A stretch of 39,880 nt of DNA from Fidelibacterota bacterium TCS55 (GTDB taxonomy: Bacteria > Fidelibacterota > Marinisomatia > Marinisomatales > TCS55), in the NCBI GenBank assembly GCA_001577025.1, contig LSCF01000005.1:1-39880 (forward strand), in the 5' to 3' direction. Both the position numbers and the translations under genes were made by a program. The notes beneath the pieces are model-generated. The model worked only from the letters and a program-made list of their open reading frames with translations. It was not told the DNA's origin and made no database searches. How positions within the stretch are numbered: position 1 is the first letter of the stretch; each line of letters opens with the position of its first letter. Of the stretch, positions 35,381-39,880 are shown piece after piece.

Positions 35381-36138
35381 GTAAAAAGAAGAAACAAAAA
35401 CTATCATTGAGATCCATTATAGGGATTGGTTTATCCATTCTCTTTATTATCACTTTGATTGGCGCAATAAAATGGGCGAACTACCGACAATCTTTTGAGG
35501 TTAGTAATATTGCAATATCTGGAAACAAAATTTTAGAAAAATCCACATATGAAGCTATTGTCAGCGCTTTTGAGGTAACATCCATCAATCGAGCCGATTT
35601 ACGAAAAATGGCACAAGCCATTGAGGAGAATCCATTTGTTAAAGCGGCGCAAGTGAGTCGTCATTTCCCAAACAAAATGACCATTAATATTGTTGAAAGA
35701 GATCCATTGGCCATCATCAATCTTGCTGATAAATTAATGATAGATGGCGAGGGTGTGGTCTTACCCAATCATGCTTACAGCAACGAAGCGTTGATTCCTA
35801 TTTTATCCGGATTCAATCCATCCACCGATTTATATCCCCATGGTGAGCAGACCTTTTCAGTAAAAGTCAAGGAGGCCGTAGCCATCTTAAAGCAACTCTC
35901 GAATGGCTATCCTGAATTATATGAAAATATATCTGAACTCACTTTAAATAATGATGAAGAATATGTCATTATTTTATCAGATCGTCCGACTCGGGTCGTC
36001 CTCGGGAAAGATGATATTATTACCAAATTAAATATTTTGAAAAATTTTGATACAGCTTTAGGACAACGTCAGTTAACCGATTTCCGGTTGCTGGATATGC
36101 GGTATAAAAAACAGCTGGTAGCGCGGGAGTGGACATGA
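35377..36138 (+). CDS. ftsQ: Cell division protein FtsQ/DivIB
   Basis: 253 aa with a basic cytoplasmic N-terminus (SKKKKQKLSLR), one membrane helix (about 14-31) and a POTRA domain starting FEVSNIAISGNKIL. A FtsQ-type beta domain (NPFVKAAQVSRHFPNKMTINIVERDPLAIIN, then VVLPNHAYSNEALIPILSG) follows. It links the early divisome to FtsL/FtsB. Position between murB and ftsA is standard. The stop overlaps ftsA (ATGA). Confidence 0.92.
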   Translation: MSKKKKQKLSLRSIIGIGLSILFIITLIGAIKWANYRQSFEVSNIAISGNKILEKSTYEAIVSAFEVTSINRADLRKMAQAIEENPFVKAAQVSRHFPNKMTINIVERDPLAIINLADKLMIDGEGVVLPNHAYSNEALIPILSGFNPSTDLYPHGEQTFSVKVKEAVAILKQLSNGYPELYENISELTLNNDEEYVIILSDRPTRVVLGKDDIITKLNILKNFDTALGQRQLTDFRLLDMRYKKQLVAREWT

Positions 36139-37403
36139 TTCGCCCAAACCGTAACCAAGACAAGTACATACAGACCGGATTGGATGTGGGGTCCGATAAA
36201 ATCTGTTGCGCAATTGTTGAAATCGACCCCAATGCAGATACAATTAAATTATTGGGCATCGGCACATCCCCCGCTACCGGTATTAAAAAAGGTTCCATTA
36301 CCCATCGAGATCAACTCATCGATGAAATGGATCATGCCCTGCAAGAAGCACAATTGATGGCCGATATCACCGTTCAGAGCCTATCTCTTGGTATTTCCGG
36401 GGATCACATTCGAGGAATCAATACCCAAGGGGCTATCGCCATAGGCGGCAATAATGGATCAAATGTGCCAGTACAGCATGAAATCACTAATTCAGATGTG
36501 AATAGTGTTTTAGAATTGGCCAAGGCCATCTCCCTTCCTGTGGATAGAGACATCCTTCATGTCCTTCCTCAGGAATTCGTAATTGATACTATGGATTCCA
36601 TAAAAGATCCTGTGGGGTTGACCGGTCGGCGATTAGAAGCCCGTGTACATTTGATAACCGTAGCCACCACAGCTGCCACCAATTTAGCCAGTTGTGCAGA
36701 AGAATTGGGCGTCACAGTGGATTGCATTGTTTATCAAGGACTGGCATCCAGTGTGGCGACCTTGGTTGAAGATGAAAAGAATTTAGGCGTTGCCTGTGTG
36801 GATATTGGTGCCACCACCACAGATATTGTTGTCTATTTTGACGGTGGTATTCGCCACACGGCTACATTGGGCATCGGGGCTGCCAGTATTACCAATGATA
36901 TTGCTGTCATGCTCCAAGTGGGCATTGATGAAGCTGAAAAAATTAAAAAGACCTATGGGTCTGCAAAAGCATCCATGTCCTCTCCGGATTTGGATTTTGA
37001 ACTCCCGGCGCAAAATGGAGGTCTTAAGCGGAAAGTATCAGAGCATGAATTGTCCCGTTATGTTGAGGCCCGAATGGTTGAAATATTACAATTGGTTATG
37101 CGGGAAGTATCCAGAGCGGATATCAAAGAAAAATTGACTTATGGAATGGTTATTACCGGCGGTGGATCCGAGCTAAAAAATCTTCCTGGATTGGCACAGG
37201 AAACCATCAATATGCCCGTACGGATTGGTAAACCCAATAATGTAAGCGGTGCCATTGATGTGGCATCGGGGCCATCTTATGCCAGTGCCATCGGTCTCGC
37301 CCAATGGAAAAATTTTGGAGAAGATTTAAATAAATTTAAACCAGTGGAATCCCTCAGAGGTACATTGGATAAAGTGAAAAAACTGATAAAAGAATTCTTT
37401 TAA
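36135..37403 (+). CDS. ftsA: Cell division protein FtsA
   Basis: 422 aa from the ATG at 36135, which overlaps the ftsQ stop; a GTG two codons upstream is less likely. Actin-fold motifs are GLDVGSDKICCAIVE (phosphate 1), a 1C subdomain (about 90-165), VDIGATTTDIVVYFDGGI (phosphate 2) and VITGGGSELKNLPG (adenosine). The C-terminal KVKKLIKEFF is the amphipathic membrane-targeting helix. It tethers FtsZ filaments to the membrane. Confidence 0.96.
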   Translation: MIRPNRNQDKYIQTGLDVGSDKICCAIVEIDPNADTIKLLGIGTSPATGIKKGSITHRDQLIDEMDHALQEAQLMADITVQSLSLGISGDHIRGINTQGAIAIGGNNGSNVPVQHEITNSDVNSVLELAKAISLPVDRDILHVLPQEFVIDTMDSIKDPVGLTGRRLEARVHLITVATTAATNLASCAEELGVTVDCIVYQGLASSVATLVEDEKNLGVACVDIGATTTDIVVYFDGGIRHTATLGIGAASITNDIAVMLQVGIDEAEKIKKTYGSAKASMSSPDLDFELPAQNGGLKRKVSEHELSRYVEARMVEILQLVMREVSRADIKEKLTYGMVITGGGSELKNLPGLAQETINMPVRIGKPNNVSGAIDVASGPSYASAIGLAQWKNFGEDLNKFKPVESLRGTLDKVKKLIKEFF

Positions 37404-37440
37404 AAAGAGAATGAATACACATACCAAGGAAACAAGAAAA

Positions 37441-37444
37441 GGAG
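37441..37444 (+). promoter_or_regulatory. ftsZ: Shine-Dalgarno site of ftsZ
   Basis: GGAG (in AAAAGGAG) lies seven bases before the ftsZ ATG. It is one of the clearest ribosome-binding sites in the window, fitting the high FtsZ demand; most other dcw genes rely on stop/start overlap. Confidence 0.55.
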
Positions 37445-37451
37445 ACTCACT

Positions 37452-38654
37452 ATGCTATTTGAATTCGATAGTTTAGCTGAACAAAAAGCAAATCTTAAAA
37501 TGATAGGCGTTGGCGGTGCTGGCGGAAATGCAGTCAATCGCATGATCCAAGCGGGCATGAGCGGCGTTGATTTTATTGTTATTAATACCGATGCGCAAGA
37601 TTTAGACAACAATGCAGCGGAAAATAAAATCCAGATTGGTAAAAACCTCACCAAAGGATTAGGTGCAGGTGCTAGGTCCGAAATTGGTAAAGATGCCATG
37701 GAAGCCGATCGTGAAGTGGTAAAATCCATGCTGGAAGGATCGGATATGGTATTTATCACTGCGGGTATGGGCGGCGGCACCGGAACTGGCGCAGCGCCTG
37801 TGGTGGCTCAAATGGCCAGAGAAATGGGTATTTTAACCGTTGGAATTGTTACCCTCCCATTTAATTTTGAAGGCCCCAAACGAATGAATCGCGGACTGGC
37901 AGGTGTTACTGAATTACGTAAAGCCTGCGATACGGTCATCAACATTCCGAATCAAAAGCTTATGTCCATCGTGGATAAAAGCACAACTGTAGTTGAAGCG
38001 TTTAAGCTTGCTGATTCAATTTTACATCATGCATCTAAAGGTATATCGGACCTAATCAACGTTCACGGCTTAATTAATCTGGACTTTGCCGATGTTGAAA
38101 CAATTATGAAGAACATGGGTGAAGCGGTCATGGGTACCGGTACTGCCAATGGCGAAGAACGTGCTGTATTGGCCGCACAACAGGCCATATCCAGCCCATT
38201 ATTGGATAATGCCACTATTTCCGGTGCTCAGGGCGTTCTTGTCAACATTACCGGCGGTGCTGACCTTACCTTAATGGAAGTAGACGAAGCCACATCCATT
38301 ATTTTTGAAGAAGCAGGAAAGGATGCCAATATCATATTCGGTGCCGTTATTGATCCGGTCATGAATGACGAAATAATGGTCACCGTCATTGCCACAGGAT
38401 TTAATCGTAAAACCATGGTCGAGGATGCTCCGGTCACACGATCTGAACCCAAAGAAGTGACACCGACGCAAACAAGAATCCTGGCAGAAAAAGAAAATGT
38501 GCCCCTGCACCAACAACCAAAACAAGAGGAACTCATTCCACAGGAACCAGTGGTAGAAATGCCCAAAGCAACCAAGTTCTTTGATGATACCAATCCACCT
38601 ATCTATGGAAATGATTTGGATGTACCGGCGTTTATTCGTCGTCAACACGACTGA
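37452..38654 (+). CDS. ftsZ: Cell division GTPase FtsZ
   Basis: 400 aa. Tubulin-like GTP-binding motifs are [24 protein letters not shown] and the signature GGGTGTG at 107-113. The T7 loop ([11 protein letters not shown]) supplies the catalytic acidic residues for the next subunit. After a variable linker the conserved C-terminal peptide DVPAFIRR binds FtsA and other partners. It is the last gene of the dcw run and is followed by tandem terminators. Confidence 0.98.
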   Translation: MLFEFDSLAEQKANLKMIGVGGAGGNAVNRMIQAGMSGVDFIVINTDAQDLDNNAAENKIQIGKNLTKGLGAGARSEIGKDAMEADREVVKSMLEGSDMVFITAGMGGGTGTGAAPVVAQMAREMGILTVGIVTLPFNFEGPKRMNRGLAGVTELRKACDTVINIPNQKLMSIVDKSTTVVEAFKLADSILHHASKGISDLINVHGLINLDFADVETIMKNMGEAVMGTGTANGEERAVLAAQQAISSPLLDNATISGAQGVLVNITGGADLTLMEVDEATSIIFEEAGKDANIIFGAVIDPVMNDEIMVTVIATGFNRKTMVEDAPVTRSEPKEVTPTQTRILAEKENVPLHQQPKQEELIPQEPVVEMPKATKFFDDTNPPIYGNDLDVPAFIRRQHD

Positions 38655-38665
38655 TTCGCAATACA

Positions 38666-38684
38666 GTTAGGTCAAAGACCTAAC
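38666..38684. repeat. Perfect 8-bp inverted repeat after ftsZ
   Basis: GTTAGGTC-AAA-GACCTAAC begins twelve bases after the ftsZ stop. There is no T run after it, so it is not an intrinsic terminator by itself. It could be an mRNA 3'-end stabiliser or protein site. Confidence 0.6.
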
Positions 38685-38698
38685 ACGCCTGTTTTCTT

Positions 38699-38728
38699 GG
38701 TGGGTGGGGTTCAACCCCTCCTTTTTTT
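38699..38728 (+). terminator. Intrinsic terminator 1 of the dcw operon
   Basis: A stem of GGGTGGGG and CCCCTCC (one T-T mismatch) around the loop TTCAA is followed immediately by seven T. Confidence 0.75.
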
Positions 38729-38770
38729 AAGTCCCCCAGTCTGGTGATACCGGTCAGGGGGACTTTTTTT
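38729..38770 (+). terminator. Intrinsic terminator 2 of the dcw operon
   Basis: AAGTCCCCC (38729-38737) pairs with GGGGGACTT (38757-38765). An inner CTGGT/ACCGG stem is present, and a T run follows. A strong second terminator directly after the first. Confidence 0.85.
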
Positions 38771-38792
38771 GGTCACCATACCGTTTATAAAC

Positions 38793-38826
38793 AAAAAAAC
38801 CTCCTGCCCGAAGACAGAAGGTTTTT
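38793..38826 (-). terminator. Intrinsic terminator of rpmB
   Basis: Read on the minus strand, AAAACCTTCTG and CAGGAGGTTTT form a stem with a TCTTCGGG loop, followed by a T run. It lies 36 bases after the rpmB stop and faces the ftsZ terminators. Confidence 0.82.
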
Positions 38827-38861
38827 ACCAAAGGAGGATCTTTCGATCGTATAATATAAAG

Positions 38862-39098
38862 CTAAACTTTTTTCCCCTCGGCTCTCATTTTATTCAGCAC
38901 TTTACGGATACCAATTTTATCAATCAGTCGTAAGCCCTGTGTGGAGACATTCAGGGTAATCCAGCGGTTTTCATCCGCTAGCCAAAATCTTTTCTTTTGC
39001 AGATTAATATCAAACCGACGACGAGATTTATTGTGGGCATGGCTCACATTGTTCCCGTACATGGGTCTTCTGCCTGTTACGTCGCAAACTCTACTCAT
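38862..39098 (-). CDS. rpmB: Large ribosomal subunit protein bL28
   Basis: 78 aa, the usual length. [32 protein letters not shown] is the family N-terminus, and the C-terminal half ([18 protein letters not shown]) matches bL28. Only one Cys is present, so this is the zinc-free form lacking CxxC pairs. It is monocistronic here, with its own terminator and a well-formed promoter. Confidence 0.97.
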   Translation of the reverse strand: MSRVCDVTGRRPMYGNNVSHAHNKSRRRFDINLQKKRFWLADENRWITLNVSTQGLRLIDKIGIRKVLNKMRAEGKKV

Positions 39099-39135
39099 AA
39101 TTCTTTAAAATCAGTTTTTAGTCCAAAAAAGCCAG

Positions 39136-39167
39136 CAAATTTAAAAGTATAAATCACGACTAACAAA
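39136..39167 (-). promoter_or_regulatory. Bacteroidota-type promoter of rpmB
   Basis: On the minus strand TTTG (39164-39167) is followed by 20 bases and TAAATTTG (39136-39143). This exactly matches the TTTG-N19-21-TAnnTTTG consensus of the primary sigma factor of Bacteroidota. It sits 37 bases before the rpmB ATG. Confidence 0.7.
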
Positions 39168-39185
39168 TAATAATCTATGTTTTAT

Positions 39186-39880
39186 CTACTTTAATAAAAC
39201 CATCTTTTTGGTTTTAATAAACTCAGCTGTTTGGATTTGATAAAAATAAATCCCAGCAGCCAATGGATGTCCTTCCCTATTGCGACTATTCCAAGTAACC
39301 GAGTGATAACTTGCTGGTAGTTGAGTGTTTATTAATTCAATGACTTCCCGACCCAATAGGTCATAAACTACAAGTCTAACGTGGGCGTCTTTTGGCAAAT
39401 CAAAATTAATCTTTGTTATTGGATTAAATGGATTCGGATAGTTTTGTGACAATGCGAATGAATTAGGAATTGGCTTTAATTCCAATGATGATTGGCCGGC
39501 ACTTAGTACCCCATTATCCCCAACAAACTGGTAAGATAAATGAATGGTTAGATCATCCTTGCCCAAATAATCTGTATTTATTATTAAAGTTTTTTCGTTC
39601 AATGAGAAATATCCTGCCTGAAAAATCGAGTGGCCAATAAGTGTATCCACATTTGATAAAACGATCACCTCACCTTCTTTACTCATAGATGGAAATGATA
39701 ACCGAATATCATTCGCAGGATAGTCAAAATCTAATTGGAGGGCCCGTGTTCCTTTTGGTGGATGAATAATAAAATGATCATTTTTTACCACTAAATTGAG
39801 TGTTTCACCTTCTGTATCAATTAATGATGCCGATGAAGCAATCACATTTTTCTTACTCCAATGCCACATACGTGTAAATG
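39186..39880 (-). CDS. Surface/secreted protein with T9SS-type C-terminal sorting domain (5' end off window)
   Basis: At least 231 codons; the frame is open beyond the window edge, and the ATG at 39869 is probably internal. The visible part is beta-rich (a cohesin- or Ig-like repeat is possible). It ends with the sorting domain: SQNYPNPFNPITKINFDLP, RLVVYDLLGREV, then HSVTWNSRNREGHPLAAGIYFYQI and a basic KTKKMVLLK end. This domain directs type IX secretion, and the PorU-like sortase in this window would be its processing enzyme. The function of the exported part is unknown. Confidence 0.8.
   Translation of the reverse strand, partial: FTRMWHWSKKNVIASSASLIDTEGETLNLVVKNDHFIIHPPKGTRALQLDFDYPANDIRLSFPSMSKEGEVIVLSNVDTLIGHSIFQAGYFSLNEKTLIINTDYLGKDDLTIHLSYQFVGDNGVLSAGQSSLELKPIPNSFALSQNYPNPFNPITKINFDLPKDAHVRLVVYDLLGREVIELINTQLPASYHSVTWNSRNREGHPLAAGIYFYQIQTAEFIKTKKMVLLK

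Noticed and set aside
38666-38684. Inverted repeat after ftsZ as an attachment site or transposon end
   Set aside because: No matching copy, target duplication or mobile gene is nearby.
1-39880. A new defence, CRISPR or mobile system
   Set aside because: No repeat array, transposase, integrase, restriction enzyme or toxin-antitoxin pair was seen. Nearly all bases belong to recognisable housekeeping or envelope genes.

Overview
The window looks like a housekeeping segment of an uncultured member of the FCB superphylum. The best guess is Candidatus Marinimicrobia (SAR406) or a close relative. The reasons are a PorU-like type IX secretion (T9SS) sortase with a FlgD-like C-terminal sorting domain, a second protein with the same sorting domain at the right edge, a PorZ-like beta-propeller start at the left edge, a Bacteroidota-type promoter (TTTG-N20-TAAATTTG) in front of rpmB, and a meso-DAP peptidoglycan pathway. 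No mobile element, CRISPR array, defence island or rRNA is visible. The phylum assignment is inference from gene content.

Left block (1-16367), all on the minus strand and mostly coupled by 4-base overlaps. In order of transcription it holds aconitase, serA, a geranylgeranyl-reductase-like flavoprotein, a 54-aa membrane protein, a coiled-coil protein, a primary-type sigma factor without a canonical start codon, an M23 peptidase, miaB, a lapA/lapB-like pair, a TPR-SPOR protein and a selenocysteine tRNA (selC). These are followed by a Lys/Ala-rich histone-like protein, two membrane proteins (one of the YwaF/TIGR02206 family), an aldehyde dehydrogenase, an exported protein, an M50 protease and a propeller protein. 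The propeller reading frame runs without a stop into a methyltransferase and off the window. That join has a base-composition step and may be an assembly chimera.

Middle (16368-21886). A divergent spacer leads to a plus-strand run: the PorU-like sortase, maf and a RodZ-like cell-shape protein.

Right block (21887-38654). This is a complete compact dcw cluster: mraZ-rsmH-ftsL-ftsI-murE-murF-mraY-murD-ftsW-murG-murC-murB-ftsQ-ftsA-ftsZ. It is preceded by a promoter with TGGG repeats typical of an MraZ operator and ends in tandem terminators. The genes carry UDP-MurNAc from MurB reduction through the Mur ligases to lipid I/II (MraY, MurG), and supply divisome synthesis (FtsW, FtsI), its scaffold (FtsL, FtsQ) and the cytoskeleton (FtsA, FtsZ).

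Right edge. Convergent rpmB with its own terminator and promoter is followed by the 3' part of a T9SS-sorted surface protein that runs off the window.

I did not find a clearly new multi-gene system. The observations most worth checking are the propeller/methyltransferase fusion, the sigma factor start, and the selC gene sitting inside an operon.
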